Positions 45,089 through 54,799 of a stretch of 64,000 bases of DNA are shown piece by piece. The stretch lies in the NCBI RefSeq assembly GCF_004341685.1, contig NZ_SMAA01000006.1, positions 121,510-185,509 of the forward strand, read 5' to 3'. The translations under genes were made by a program, and so were the position numbers. This DNA is from Pectinatus cerevisiiphilus (GTDB taxonomy: Bacteria; Bacillota; Negativicutes; Selenomonadales; Selenomonadaceae). Below the pieces are notes generated by a model. That model saw only the letters and a list, made by a program, of their open reading frames with translations, ran no database searches and was not told where the DNA came from. Every line of letters starts with the position of its first letter. Within the stretch, counting starts at the first letter, position 1.

Positions 45089-45700
45089 TTATTCTTTTAC
45101 TAATACTCTGCGGCCTGTTATTTTGAGCTTTCCCTTTAAATACAATTCAACAGCTTTCGGATAAATGATATGTTCTTGCTGCAATACCCGTGCTGCCAGT
45201 GATTCTTCCGTATCATCATCGAGTACAGGAACTGCGGCTTGGATGATGATAGGACCACTATCGGTACCTTCATCGACAAAATGGACAGTACAACCTGATA
45301 TTTTGACACCGTAGGCAAGAACGTCCCGATGGGCATGAGCGCCAGTAAAAGACGGTAAAAGGGCAGGGTGGATATTTAATATGTGATTTTTATATTCTTT
45401 TATAAACAAAGGGCTCAAAATGCGCATAAAACCTGCCAGAATTATATGTTCAACATTGTGTTTCCGTAATACGGAAAGCAATTTTTTTTCAAAATCTTCT
45501 CTCGTACCATACTTTTTACGATCAATACATATATTGGGAATACCAGCTTTAGCTGCGCGTTCAAGTGCACCTGCCTGCGGTTTATCTGTTATAACAATGC
45601 CTATTTCAGCAGAAAACTGGCCGTTATTTAGGGCATTCATTATTGATTGAAGGTTGGTACCACGTCCTGAAGCCAAAACACCTAAGACAGGTTTATTCAT
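45089..45700 (-). CDS. purN: Phosphoribosylglycinamide formyltransferase
   Basis: 203 residues: [18 protein letters not shown] (phosphate loop), [28 protein letters not shown] with the catalytic Asn/His, and [21 protein letters not shown] with the catalytic Asp. It formylates GAR with 10-formyl-THF. The start overlaps the purM stop by eight bases, so translation is coupled. Intact. Confidence 0.96.
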   Translation of the reverse strand: MNKPVLGVLASGRGTNLQSIMNALNNGQFSAEIGIVITDKPQAGALERAAKAGIPNICIDRKKYGTREDFEKKLLSVLRKHNVEHIILAGFMRILSPLFIKEYKNHILNIHPALLPSFTGAHAHRDVLAYGVKISGCTVHFVDEGTDSGPIIIQAAVPVLDDDTEESLAARVLQQEHIIYPKAVELYLKGKLKITGRRVLVKE

Positions 45701-46757
45701 CGAATACCCCGCCTTTTATGGTTACATTTCTGTCTCCCGAGACGATGGTTCCTATTACATAAGAAGATTCATTTTGGGCTGTAAGCTGTTTTTGTATCTT
45801 TTCTACATCTTTAGCAGCAGCTACTATTATCATACCTATTCCCATGTTGAAGGTACGGTACATTTCTGTCCATGCGACATTTCCCCACTTTTGCAGAAGG
45901 GAGAAAATAGCGGGCATCTGCCATGCGGATGCATCGATTAAGGCACCACATTTTTCTGGTAAAATACGCGGTATATTATCATAAAAACCGCCGCCTGTGA
46001 CATGTACCATAGCATGTAAATCAAAGTTGGCAATGAGCGGCAGACAGCTTTTAGGATAAAGTTTTGTCGGTTTTAATAATTCCGTTGCTAATTCTGTTCC
46101 TAGTTCCTGTATATATTCATTACCTTTAAAGCCCATATGTTCGAAACATATTTTTCTAACTAATGAGTAACCATTGGAATGGAGACCTGTTGAAGGCAGG
46201 CCAATAAGAACATCGCCTGGAGCTACTTTTTTACCGGTAATTATTTTTGATTTTTCTACGGCACCTACAGTAAAACCGCCGATATCATATTCACCATCAG
46301 CATAAAAACCAGCCATTTCCGCAGTTTCTCCGCCTATTAGAGAACAACCGGATTCCTTGCAGGCATTGGCAATACCTTTAACAATAGCTGCTACTTTTTC
46401 TGGTTCAAGCTTACCAACAGCCAAGTAATCTAAAAAGAAAAGTGGTTCTGCACCTTGGACAAGCACATCATTGACACACATGGCCACAGCATCCTGGCCG
46501 ATTGTATCATGTTTATCAAACATGAAGGCGAGTTTTAACTTGGTACCGACTCCGTCTGTTCCAGATACTAGTATAGGTTCTTTATATTTAGCTGTGTTTA
46601 GAGCAAATAAACCACCAAATCCGCCCAAATCACCAAGGACTTCTGGACGGTACGTAGCTTTTACACTGTCTTTTATAAGTGATACCGAATAATTTCCGGC
46701 ATCTATATCAACTCCGGCATCACGGTATGTCAGACTGACTTTTTCTTTTTCAGACAT
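45693..46757 (-). CDS. purM: Phosphoribosylformylglycinamidine cyclo-ligase (AIR synthetase)
   Basis: 354 residues, start MSEKEKVSLTYRDAGVDIDAG. Family segments: GGFGGLF, LVSGTDGVGTKLKLA, AMCVNDVLVQGAEPLFFLDYLA, GGETAEMAGFY, GLPSTGLHSNGYSL and MVHVTGGGFYDNIPR. It makes AIR. The SD GGGGG is 5 nt before the ATG. The frame is open upstream through an intercistronic hairpin, so a longer protein is unlikely. Confidence 0.96.
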   Translation of the reverse strand: MSEKEKVSLTYRDAGVDIDAGNYSVSLIKDSVKATYRPEVLGDLGGFGGLFALNTAKYKEPILVSGTDGVGTKLKLAFMFDKHDTIGQDAVAMCVNDVLVQGAEPLFFLDYLAVGKLEPEKVAAIVKGIANACKESGCSLIGGETAEMAGFYADGEYDIGGFTVGAVEKSKIITGKKVAPGDVLIGLPSTGLHSNGYSLVRKICFEHMGFKGNEYIQELGTELATELLKPTKLYPKSCLPLIANFDLHAMVHVTGGGFYDNIPRILPEKCGALIDASAWQMPAIFSLLQKWGNVAWTEMYRTFNMGIGMIIVAAAKDVEKIQKQLTAQNESSYVIGTIVSGDRNVTIKGGVFDE

Positions 46758-46781
46758 CTTATCCCCCATATAATGAATAAA

Positions 46782-46815
46782 GAATTCCGTGCCAACTATA
46801 GCTGACACGGAATCC
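46782..46815 (-). terminator. Intercistronic RNA hairpin between purF and purM
   Basis: In minus-strand RNA a 15-bp stem forms with three G-U pairs (GGATTCCGTGTCAGC with GTTGGCACGGAATTC, loop TATA), then TTTATTCATT. It may attenuate or protect the transcript. The pairing pattern only works fully in the minus-strand RNA. Confidence 0.55.
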
Positions 46816-46819
46816 GTAT

Positions 46820-48253
46820 TCATTTTTTCAAATGTTCAAATACATATTTATCGGCACCAACTGTATCGTTTTTAGGCGACTCAACAGGATAATAATTATT
46901 GAAGCAAGCACAGCACATATCATCACTGCTAGCTGATTGGATGCTTGCCTTCAAACCTTCCAATGACAGGAAATGCAAAGCATCAGCTTTTATATATTCG
47001 CGTATTTCCTCTACTGTCTTTGTTGCCGCAATCAATTCTTTACGGACAGAAGTATCTATCCCATAATAGCAGGGATAACCTATCGGTGGGGAACTAACGC
47101 ACATGCGAATAGACTTCGCCCCTGCTTTACGCAGCATGCGTACAATTTTCCCACTAGTAGTGCCTCTAACAATAGAATCATCTACCATTATTATGTCCTT
47201 ATCCTTAACCACGGAAACGATAGGGTTAAGTTTTAATTTAACCGCAATATCCCGTTTCTTTTGCGTAGGCTGGATGAAAGTACGGCCGATATATCTATTT
47301 TTTATGAGCCCTTCTACAAAAGGAATTCCCGATTCATAAGCAAAACCCGTAGCTGCGGTAGTTCCCGAATCCGGTACGGATATTACAATATCACCTTTAA
47401 ATTTTGATTCTCTGGCGAGGATGCGTCCCATCATGAAACGGGCTTCATGTACACTCTGTCCGTCTATAATACTGTCCGGACGGGCAAAATATATATATTC
47501 AAAGATGCATGCAGCCTTTTTTTCGACTGTAGCAAATTTATAAGACTTCAAGCCATGTTTATCAATTACGACCATTTCACCTGGTTCAACATCACGCACA
47601 TAATGTACGCCAGCGACAGAAAGTGCACATGATTCAGAAGATAAAACCCATGTGTCCCCAGCCCGGCCTATACATAAAGGTCTAAAACCATGCGGATCAC
47701 GAGCGCCTATTAATTTATCCTCTGTCATAATTGTAAGGCAATAGGCACCTTCAATTTTTTTCATGCTTTCTATAATCTTATCTTCTATAGAAGCTGCCTT
47801 GGAACGGGCGATAAGATTGACAAAGACTTCAGAGTCTATGGAAGTTTGAAAAATATTTCCTTGCTCTTCCATTTCCCGACGTATTTGTGCAGCATTGGTA
47901 AGATTGCCATTATGCGCTAAGCTGATCTTACCTCCGGCATAATTGACCATTAACGGCTGCGTGTTAGCCAGCAGACTGGAGCCGGTAGTTGAATAACGAA
48001 CGTGACCGACAGCAATGTATTGGTTATCCATATGGGGAATCTGGTGACGGAAAACTTCATTTACCAGTCCCATACCGCGGGAAACATCCATCCATGCACC
48101 ATCGGTTACAGCGATACCAGCGCTTTCCTGACCGCGATGCTGTAAGGCATAAAGCCCTAGATAAGTCATCATTGAAACATCTTCAGTATGCGAGTACGCG
48201 CCGAAAATGCCGCATTCTTCATGCCACTTGCTTGATGCGGAAATATCAGCCAT
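46820..48253 (-). CDS. purF: Amidophosphoribosyltransferase
   Basis: 477 residues. The short propeptide (13 residues) precedes Cys14 in EECGIFGAYSH, the glutaminase nucleophile. The PRPP loop is MVDDSIVRGTTSG, and FEYIYFARPDS follows. Cys residues near the C-terminus (DDMCCACFNNY) match the Bacillus-type FeS-containing, self-processing enzyme. First committed step of purine synthesis. AGGAGAG SD. Confidence 0.97.
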   Translation of the reverse strand: MADISASSKWHEECGIFGAYSHTEDVSMMTYLGLYALQHRGQESAGIAVTDGAWMDVSRGMGLVNEVFRHQIPHMDNQYIAVGHVRYSTTGSSLLANTQPLMVNYAGGKISLAHNGNLTNAAQIRREMEEQGNIFQTSIDSEVFVNLIARSKAASIEDKIIESMKKIEGAYCLTIMTEDKLIGARDPHGFRPLCIGRAGDTWVLSSESCALSVAGVHYVRDVEPGEMVVIDKHGLKSYKFATVEKKAACIFEYIYFARPDSIIDGQSVHEARFMMGRILARESKFKGDIVISVPDSGTTAATGFAYESGIPFVEGLIKNRYIGRTFIQPTQKKRDIAVKLKLNPIVSVVKDKDIIMVDDSIVRGTTSGKIVRMLRKAGAKSIRMCVSSPPIGYPCYYGIDTSVRKELIAATKTVEEIREYIKADALHFLSLEGLKASIQSASSDDMCCACFNNYYPVESPKNDTVGADKYVFEHLKK

Positions 48254-48285
48254 CTATTTATTTCTCTCCTATGTTGAACTCTATG

Positions 48286-48996
48286 TTAAACTTGTTTACC
48301 AGTTAGACGGTGCAGAATTTCTTTATAAGCATCTTCGACATGTCCCAAATCTCTGCGGAAACGGTCCTTGTCAAGCTTTTCATGAGTTGTGCTGTCCCAG
48401 AAACGACAGTTATCAGGAGAAATTTCATCACCTAAAAGTACTTTTCCATGATAGCGGCCAAATTCAAGTTTGAAATCGATGAGATCTATATTTTTAGTTT
48501 TTAAATAATCAGTCATAATTGAGTTGATCTTCAAACCAGCTTTTTCAATCTGTGCCAGTTCGTCTTCTGTTGCCCAGTTCATTGCTTTAATGTGGAATTT
48601 ATTGACCATAGGGTCGTTTAGTTCATCACATTTGTAATAATATTCAAGTATAGGGGTAGACATCTTTGTGCCTTCTTTAAGACCGAGGCGTTTGGCAAGA
48701 CTTCCTGCTGCTACGTTACGAAGCACTACTTCTAAAGGAATTATGTCAAGTTTTTTCACGATCATTTCTCTGTCACTAGGCATATTGATGTAGTGGTGTT
48801 CGATGCCTTGTTTGGCAAGCATATCAAAGAAAAATGCGGAAATTTTGTTGTTTAAAACGCCCTTCCCAACTATTGTGCCTTTTTTGGCACCGTTGCCGGC
48901 AGTAGCATCGTCCTTGTAATAAACAAGAAGTTCATCAGGATTATCTGTGGTATAGACAGTCTTAGCTTTACCTTCATATAACTTTTTTTTACTCAT
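48286..48996 (-). CDS. purC: Phosphoribosylaminoimidazole-succinocarboxamide synthase (SAICAR synthetase)
   Basis: 236 residues: [59 protein letters not shown] and [13 protein letters not shown]. The start at 48996 has AGGGGGAG; an in-frame extension of 40 codons overlaps purE and lacks an SD. Second gene of the operon. Confidence 0.96.
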   Translation of the reverse strand: MSKKKLYEGKAKTVYTTDNPDELLVYYKDDATAGNGAKKGTIVGKGVLNNKISAFFFDMLAKQGIEHHYINMPSDREMIVKKLDIIPLEVVLRNVAAGSLAKRLGLKEGTKMSTPILEYYYKCDELNDPMVNKFHIKAMNWATEDELAQIEKAGLKINSIMTDYLKTKNIDLIDFKLEFGRYHGKVLLGDEISPDNCRFWDSTTHEKLDKDRFRRDLGHVEDAYKEILHRLTGKQV

Positions 48997-49018
48997 AATA
49001 ACTCCCCCTGTAATAATC

Positions 49019-49507
49019 TTATTGTAATTCGCTAGCGACTTTAGCTGCCTTAGCTTCCACTTCTTTAGCCATCTGTAGACGGTAATCAGAAAGTTTTTGG
49101 CGCAAAACAGGATCACTTAATGCGAAAATTTCTACTGCGAAAATGGCAGCGTTTTTAGCACCATTTATCGCCATGGTAGCAACAGGAATACCCGAAGGCA
49201 TCTGTACCGTACTTAAAAGAGCATCCATTCCGTTTAATGCAGTTGCATTTATGGGAACACCAATTACAGGAAGTGTTGTATAAGAAGCTATAACGCCTCC
49301 TAGATGAGCCGCTGCACCAGCTGCAGAAATAAAAGCCCCAATGCCGCGTTCCTGAGCCGTAGAGACAAATTCACGTACTCTGGATGGAGTGCGATGAGCT
49401 GAAGCTACAATAACTTCTGTCTCAACATTGAAATCATGCAATAATTTAATTGCTGGTTTCAAGACTGGTAAATCTGAATCGCTGCCCATTACAACAGCCA
49501 CTTTCAT
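49019..49507 (-). CDS. purE: N5-carboxyaminoimidazole ribonucleotide mutase, PurE
   Basis: 162 residues: [53 protein letters not shown] and [18 protein letters not shown]. Catalyses the CAIR step. No purK is adjacent, so it could be the class II type using CO2 directly or purK may be elsewhere; not resolved here. AGGAGG SD. First gene of purECFMNHD. Confidence 0.95.
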   Translation of the reverse strand: MKVAVVMGSDSDLPVLKPAIKLLHDFNVETEVIVASAHRTPSRVREFVSTAQERGIGAFISAAGAAAHLGGVIASYTTLPVIGVPINATALNGMDALLSTVQMPSGIPVATMAINGAKNAAIFAVEIFALSDPVLRQKLSDYRLQMAKEVEAKAAKVASELQ

Positions 49508-49543
49508 GAGATCTCCTCCTAGAAATAATATTACTACCTTTCA

Positions 49544-49572
49544 ATAATAGCAAAACAGACAGAAAACTGCAA
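49544..49572 (-). promoter_or_regulatory. Promoter of the purine operon
   Basis: Minus strand TTGCAG, 17-bp spacer, TATTAT, 37 bp upstream of the purE start. The leader is too short for a purine riboswitch and none was recognised. Confidence 0.7.
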
Positions 49573-49750
49573 TATAATATAACAGTTTCCTTGTATTTTA
49601 AATATTATTTTCACTGGCTTTAATAATATGTTAGAATAATATTTAAGTTAATTGAACTTTAATGCAATTATTTTTATGCCTATTTAGGTAAAAATGCAAG
49701 GATTGATTTTTTTATGGGCAAATGGTAATATTTTTTGCTATAACATCTAT

Positions 49751-49831
49751 ACACAATGAGAGATTGTGTTGTATAATGTAACAACTGCTACACTTAGCGA
49801 TGCATTCATCGATGCAGGTCTTTCGCTAAAT
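49751..49831 (+). promoter_or_regulatory. lysC promoter region: dyad, -10 box and leader hairpin
   Basis: Dyad ACACAAT-gagag-ATTGTGT (49751-49769) sits 2 bp upstream of TATAAT (49772-49777), where a -35 box would be; no good -35 is visible. A leader hairpin TTAGCGA ... TCGCTAA with inner CGATG-cattc-type stem follows (about 49793-49831). A lysine riboswitch was looked for and not recognised. The rest of the 346-bp gap (49508-49853) is AT-rich without ORFs. Confidence 0.45.
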
Positions 49832-49853
49832 TAAGTGATTTAGGGGGATAATA

Positions 49854-51083
49854 ATGGCATTGATTGTAAAGAAATTTGGCGGCAGCTCTGTAGGCACTAC
49901 AGAGAAGATAATGAATGTCGCCAAGCGTATAGTTAACGAAAAAGGAAAAGATGATAAGGTAGTTGTTGTAGTGTCCGCAATGGGAAACACTACCGACGAA
50001 TTAATAGAGTTGGCTAACAAAATTGACAGTAATCCGTATAAATATACGCGAGAAATGGACATGCTGCTCACTACAGGTGAACAAGTATCCATATCACTTT
50101 TAACTATGGCCTTTAAGTCATTAGGAGAAAAAGCTGTATCATTGACCGGTTCTCTTGCAGGGATAAAGACCAATGCAGTCCACACAAAAGGGAAAATTTT
50201 GGATATAAAACCGCAGCGTGTTTTGGATGAACTCGATAAAGGTAATATTGTCATTGTCGCTGGTTTCCAAGGATGCGATCAGTTGGGCGACCCTGTAACT
50301 TTAGGACGTGGCGGTTCTGATACTTCTGCTGTCGCTCTGGCCGGCGCTTTGCATGCGGATTCTTGTGAAATATATACCGATGTTGAAGGTATTTATTCAG
50401 CAGATCCCCGAATAGTCAAGAATGCCCGTAAAATGAAAGAGATAACTTACTACGAAATGCTCGAAATGGCTCGGCTTGGCTCTGGTGTCATGCAGCCGCG
50501 TTCTGTTGAAGTCGGCCAATTAATGAATATTCCTATTCATGTTAGATCTACCTTTACCAATAAACCCGGTACAATAATTAGGGAGGAATATACGATGGAA
50601 GAAAAAGGGTTCGTAATAAGAGGCGTAAGCCATGATGATAAAGTAGCTAAAATAGCCGTATTGGGAGTTCCTAATAATCCCGGTATTGCCTATTCCATTT
50701 TCTCGGCCCTGGCAGAAAAAAGTATTGATGTTGATATGATAGTACAAAGTATCCGTAATATTGAAAAAAATGTCACTGATATGGTGTTTACCGTAGCTTC
50801 CGAAGATCTCAGTACTGCTAAGGAAGTAGTGGATAAAGCAGCTGGTGACCTCAACGCAATTGGTGTATTGATTGAAAAAGATGTAGCCAAGGTTTCCATT
50901 GTCGGCGTAGGCATGTTGGGCAGCCCTGGCATTGCGGCTAGAATGTTTGGCGCATTGTCGAAAGCGGGAATCAATATAGACGTCATAAGTACATCAGAAA
51001 TAAGTATTTCCTGCCTTATCAAGAGTTCTTCTTTGAAAGAAGCCGTAAATATAATCCATAATGAATTTTTCCCAGAAGGCTGA
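49854..51083 (+). CDS. lysC: Aspartate kinase
   Basis: 409 residues: VKKFGGSSVGTTEKI (kinase motif), TTGEQVSISLL, GFQGCDQLGDPVTLGRGGSDTSA, then two ACT domains (from about 265). It phosphorylates aspartate, entry to Lys/Thr/Met/DAP synthesis; ACT domains give feedback control. GGGGG SD. An internal AGGGAGG 8 nt before an in-frame ATG at 50595 (codon 248) should also yield the separate beta subunit known from Bacillus-type aspartokinase II. Followed by thrC 13 bp later. Confidence 0.96.
   Translation: MALIVKKFGGSSVGTTEKIMNVAKRIVNEKGKDDKVVVVVSAMGNTTDELIELANKIDSNPYKYTREMDMLLTTGEQVSISLLTMAFKSLGEKAVSLTGSLAGIKTNAVHTKGKILDIKPQRVLDELDKGNIVIVAGFQGCDQLGDPVTLGRGGSDTSAVALAGALHADSCEIYTDVEGIYSADPRIVKNARKMKEITYYEMLEMARLGSGVMQPRSVEVGQLMNIPIHVRSTFTNKPGTIIREEYTMEEKGFVIRGVSHDDKVAKIAVLGVPNNPGIAYSIFSALAEKSIDVDMIVQSIRNIEKNVTDMVFTVASEDLSTAKEVVDKAAGDLNAIGVLIEKDVAKVSIVGVGMLGSPGIAARMFGALSKAGINIDVISTSEISISCLIKSSSLKEAVNIIHNEFFPEG
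50579..50597 (+). promoter_or_regulatory. Internal SD and start codon for aspartokinase beta subunit
   Basis: AGGGAGG followed by an 8-nt spacer and ATG at 50595, in frame with lysC; the product would be 162 residues (MEEKGFVIRGVSHDDKVAK...), exactly the ACT regulatory part. In B. subtilis the alpha2beta2 enzyme arises from such an in-frame start. Confidence 0.75.
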
Positions 51084-51096
51084 GAAAGGATCAAAC

Positions 51097-52593
51097 ATGA
51101 AATACACCAGCACCAGGAGTAAGAATGACCATATTGATGCCGCTCAAGCAATTATAAAGGGAATAGCCGCTGATGGTGGTTTGTTCGTCCCTGATGAGAT
51201 TCCCCAGATAGATAATGCATTTTTGATGGAGCTCTTATCATCTTCGTATCAGGAACGTGCTTCCAAAATATTGTCCTTATATTTACCTGATTATACTGAT
51301 GCAGAAATAAGTCATTGCGTGCAAGCTGCATATACTAATAAAAAATTTGATACACCCGCCATAGCACCGCTTACGAAGCTAGCAGACGGAAAATATATAC
51401 TGGAGCTTTGGCATGGCCCGACCAGTGCGTTTAAGGATATGGCTCTGCAATTACTGCCCCAGCTCATGTCAACGGCTTTGCAAAAAACGAAGCAGAAAAA
51501 TGACGTTGTCATTCTTGTGGCTACCTCTGGTGATACAGGAAAGGCTGCACTGGAAGGTTTCTGTGATGTGCCTAAAATTAAAATTATTGTTTTTTATCCC
51601 CAACATGGTGTCAGCCATATGCAGCGTCGTCAAATGATAACGCAAAAGGGAAATAACGTCGCCGTAATTGCTATTGAAGGCAATTTTGACGATGCCCAAA
51701 CGGGAGTAAAAAATATTTTTAATAACAAACCCTTAAATAAAGAATTACACGATGAAGGATATGAACTTTCCTCTGCAAATTCCATAAATTGGGGCAGGCT
51801 TTTACCACAGATTGTCTATTATTTTAGTGCGTATTGCGAACTGGTAAAAGATGGCTCAATTAAGCTGGCAGAAAAAGTGAATTATTCTGTGCCGACAGGT
51901 AATTTTGGCGATATTTTGGCCGGCTATTATGCCAAAAGAATGGGTTTGCCTATAAATAAATTAGTATGTGCCTCTAATTCAAATAATGTATTGACCGACT
52001 TTTTTACTACAGGTAAATACGATCGAAACCGTGAGTTTTTTAAAACTATTTCCCCGTCTATGGATATATTGATTTCCAGCAATCTGGAACGGCTTTTATA
52101 TCATATTACCGGGGATGCGGCAAAAATAAAAACATGGATGGACGAACTTAATGAGAAGGGCAGTTATACTGCGGACAAACAATGCATAGCACAGCTTCAA
52201 GAAATATTTGCCGCAGGCTGGGTCGATGAAAAACAGACCTTGACGGCGATAAAAGATGTCTATGATGCCTATGACGGCTATACTATTGATCCGCATACAG
52301 CTGTTGCCTGGCAGGCTGCGCAGAATTATCAGCAGCGCACAGGGGATATGACACCGATGGTAGTCCTCTCAACGGCCAGTCCTTATAAATTCAATGACAG
52401 CGTATTGACAGCATTGCATGCTGATACCGGTAATGCTGATGATTTTGCTTTGCTCGATATGTTGCAGACATATAATAAATCATCTGTGCCAGCAGGATTG
52501 GCATCATTGAAAATAGCAGCTATACTACATAAAAAAACATGTACCAAGGAAAATATGGCTGCGGAAATAAAAGATTATTTAAAACACTGCTAA
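51097..52593 (+). CDS. thrC: Threonine synthase
   Basis: 498 residues, the long clostridial/proteobacterial type: IAADGGLFVPDEIPQ, ELWHGPTSAFKDMALQ with the PLP Lys, VATSGDTGKAALEGF, FYPQHGVSHMQRRQM and NSINWGRLLPQ, VPTGNFGDILAGYYA. It makes threonine from O-phosphohomoserine. The start at 51097 has AAAGGA; the frame continues upstream into lysC for 12 codons. Co-transcribed with lysC; hom and thrB are not in this window. Confidence 0.95.
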   Translation: MKYTSTRSKNDHIDAAQAIIKGIAADGGLFVPDEIPQIDNAFLMELLSSSYQERASKILSLYLPDYTDAEISHCVQAAYTNKKFDTPAIAPLTKLADGKYILELWHGPTSAFKDMALQLLPQLMSTALQKTKQKNDVVILVATSGDTGKAALEGFCDVPKIKIIVFYPQHGVSHMQRRQMITQKGNNVAVIAIEGNFDDAQTGVKNIFNNKPLNKELHDEGYELSSANSINWGRLLPQIVYYFSAYCELVKDGSIKLAEKVNYSVPTGNFGDILAGYYAKRMGLPINKLVCASNSNNVLTDFFTTGKYDRNREFFKTISPSMDILISSNLERLLYHITGDAAKIKTWMDELNEKGSYTADKQCIAQLQEIFAAGWVDEKQTLTAIKDVYDAYDGYTIDPHTAVAWQAAQNYQQRTGDMTPMVVLSTASPYKFNDSVLTALHADTGNADDFALLDMLQTYNKSSVPAGLASLKIAAILHKKTCTKENMAAEIKDYLKHC

Positions 52594-52632
52594 CTACTCC
52601 AGTGACATTAGGTTCTACTAAAAACTGATAGT

Positions 52633-52671
52633 AAAACAGACGCTTATTTTATATTAGCGCCTGTTTTTTTA
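52633..52671 (+). terminator. Rho-independent terminator of lysC-thrC
   Basis: AAACAG-CGCT / AGCG-CTGTTT interrupted stem followed by T7, 40 bp after the thrC stop. Confidence 0.85.
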
Positions 52672-52995
52672 TGAAATACTACTAAGAATACAGAAAAAAA
52701 TGAGCTGAAAAGTAAAAAAAGTGTTATTATTTTATTAAAGCATTGTAAAGTCATTTTTTTACTGTCATAGTATCTTTTTTCCTCTTAAAAGCTATATTCG
52801 ATGGGAACATTTTGGCGGGGCAGTATAAAAACAAACGTTAAAAACAGCCGTTTTTTCTTGAAAATCTTAGAGCGGGGGCGTTTACAACAGTTAGTTAGAA
52901 AATATGTAGGGGATATGGACAAATTTAATTTATATGGTTAAACTATATAATAGTATCGCGGGTAAAATATAATATTGCATCAGTGTGTCTATATA
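52672..52995. other. Intergenic stretch before the phosphate-transport operon
   Basis: AT-rich with a G-rich patch (AGAGCGGGGGCG). No ORF with an SD and no riboswitch recognised. It leads into the phased repeats at 52996. Confidence 0.35.
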
Positions 52996-53033
52996 TTGTA
53001 AAATAATTATTAATATCTTGTAAAATAATTATT
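52996..53033 (+). repeat. Phased direct repeats upstream of the DUF47-PiT operon (possible Pho box)
   Basis: TTGTAAAATAATTATT occurs identically at 52996-53011 and 53018-53033, a 22-bp (2 x 11) period. 11-bp-phased direct repeats are the form of PhoB/PhoP-type binding sites. They lie 60 bp upstream of the DUF47 start with a TAATAT box between. Confidence 0.45.
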
Positions 53034-53093
53034 GATAATAATTGTTTACCAAAGACAAAATAATATTTGCAGGTGCAACTTGGGAGGAAGTTT

Positions 53094-53717
53094 ATGTTTC
53101 TTGTAAAAAGAAATACAGAATTTTATGATCTATTCGCGCGAAGTGCTGAGTATTTTCATCAAGGCGCCCTAATCATTAATCAAGTGATGACGGATTATAG
53201 CAGGGCTGAAGAAAAAATGAAAACAATAACTGAACTCGAACATGCCGCCGATGATATCAATGATAAGATTATTGAAAAGCTCAATCACACATTTATTACC
53301 CCAATAGACAGAGAAGATATTTATGCCATCGCTAACGGGCTGGATGATGGTGTCGACTTTTTACAAGGAACTTTGCAGCGTGCTATAATGTACCGGATAG
53401 ATACTATTCGGCCGACGGCGCTGCAAATGTCGCAGCTTCTTATTGAAGCGACGGTTGATATTGCTGAAGTTTTTAAGCTCTTACATAAACTTCAACATAA
53501 TGAAGATAAAATTCTGGAATACACAGCAAGAATATCCAAGATTGAAAGTGCAGGTGATAAGCTTTACCGTGAAGAAGTCGCGCAGTTATTTGCTACGGTA
53601 AAGGATCCTATTGAAATAATAAAGTGGAAAGATATTCTCGAATATCTGGAAAATACGCTGGATCATTGCGAATCTCTGGCAGATATGATAAGAGGCGTAG
53701 TAATGAAATATGCATGA
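53094..53717 (+). CDS. DUF47 (PhoU-like) phosphate transport accessory protein
   Basis: 207 residues, all-helical: MFLVKRNTEFYDLFARSAEYF, ELEHAADDINDKIIEKLNHTFITPIDREDIYAIANGLDDGVDFL, ending CESLADMIRGVVMKYA. The DxxxD/ExxxD-type metal motifs are as in PhoU. DUF47 genes nearly always precede a PiT transporter and are thought to regulate it. The GGGAGG SD supports the ATG at 53094. It overlaps the PiT start by eight bases. Confidence 0.92.
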   Translation: MFLVKRNTEFYDLFARSAEYFHQGALIINQVMTDYSRAEEKMKTITELEHAADDINDKIIEKLNHTFITPIDREDIYAIANGLDDGVDFLQGTLQRAIMYRIDTIRPTALQMSQLLIEATVDIAEVFKLLHKLQHNEDKILEYTARISKIESAGDKLYREEVAQLFATVKDPIEIIKWKDILEYLENTLDHCESLADMIRGVVMKYA

Positions 53718-54705
53718 ATTCCAGATATTAATTATACTTATTATTCTCTTGGCATTGCTGTTTGATTTTATAAATGGGTTTCATGATACAGCAAATGCTA
53801 TTGCGACTTCTGTTTCTACAAGGGCGATAAGTCCCCGCACTGCAATAGTAATGGCAGCCTTCCTTAATTTTTGCGGCGCCATGTACAGTACAGGCGTTGC
53901 CCATACCATTGGCGGTGACATAGTCAAATCAGCTGAGCATGTTAATGAGTTGATTTTGATTGCGGCCTTGGGTGGTGCTATTATATGGAACACGCTGACA
54001 TGGTGGTTGGCTTTGCCAAGCAGTTCCTCACATGCATTGGTCGGTGGCATAATAGGTGCCGTTTTGGTATCTACTGGCAGCAGCGGCCTTAATTTTGTGG
54101 GCATAGGTAAGATAGTGCTTTCTTTAGTTTTGTCACCTGTTATAGCTGCCGCTACAGGATGTGTGGTCATGACTGTTTTATTCATGGTATTCGGCCGATG
54201 TAAACCTTCATCGATAAATAATAAATTTAAAAAAGCACAAATTCTCTCCGCAGCCATGATGGCCTTTTCACACGGCTCAAATGATGCCCAGAAATCAATG
54301 GGGATCATTACACTCGCTCTTTTAAGTGCTGGCTACCTTCAAGTATTCGATGTACCGACGTTTGTAAAGATCATGGCGGCTATCGCTATGGCATGTGGTA
54401 CAGCTGTGGGCGGTTGGAAAATAATAAAAACAGTTGGGGGAAAAATATTTAAACTCGAACCAATAAGTGGTTTTGCTGCCGATTTAAACTCATCTATTAT
54501 AATTTTCTCGGCAACATTGATGGCCTTACCTGTAAGCACTACGCATGTAGTTTCCGGCTCCATAATGGGTGTTGGTACAGCTAAAAGGGTTAGGGCAGTA
54601 CACTGGGGTGTTGCTAAACAGATGTTTATAGCGTGGGTTTTGACTATCCCTTCGACAGCTATTGTTGCTGCAATTATTTATAGAGTATTAAAAATCTTTT
54701 TTTAA
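53710..54705 (+). CDS. pit: Inorganic phosphate transporter, PiT family
   Basis: 331 residues, about ten hydrophobic helices. PiT duplicated motifs: FDFINGFHDTANAIATSVSTRAI near the N-terminus and FSHGSNDAQKSMGIITLALL, with LPSSSSHALVGGIIGA and LPVSTTHVVSGSIMGVGTAKR. Imports phosphate by cation symport. Translationally coupled to the DUF47 protein. Intact. Confidence 0.95.
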   Translation: MHEFQILIILIILLALLFDFINGFHDTANAIATSVSTRAISPRTAIVMAAFLNFCGAMYSTGVAHTIGGDIVKSAEHVNELILIAALGGAIIWNTLTWWLALPSSSSHALVGGIIGAVLVSTGSSGLNFVGIGKIVLSLVLSPVIAAATGCVVMTVLFMVFGRCKPSSINNKFKKAQILSAAMMAFSHGSNDAQKSMGIITLALLSAGYLQVFDVPTFVKIMAAIAMACGTAVGGWKIIKTVGGKIFKLEPISGFAADLNSSIIIFSATLMALPVSTTHVVSGSIMGVGTAKRVRAVHWGVAKQMFIAWVLTIPSTAIVAAIIYRVLKIFF

Positions 54706-54799
54706 AAAAAACATATTGATTATAAAATGATGAAAGTCTAAAAAGGTATGTCTATACGCTGATTTAGGCTTTTATTTATGGGAAAAGGAGTTGAACGCA

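Noticed and set aside
49508..49853. Purine riboswitch before purE or lysine riboswitch before lysC
   Set aside because: The purE leader is too short from its promoter, and the conserved cores of these riboswitches were not found.
53781..54308. 175-codon minus-strand frame inside pit
   Set aside because: Antisense shadow of a membrane protein gene; no SD and no family.
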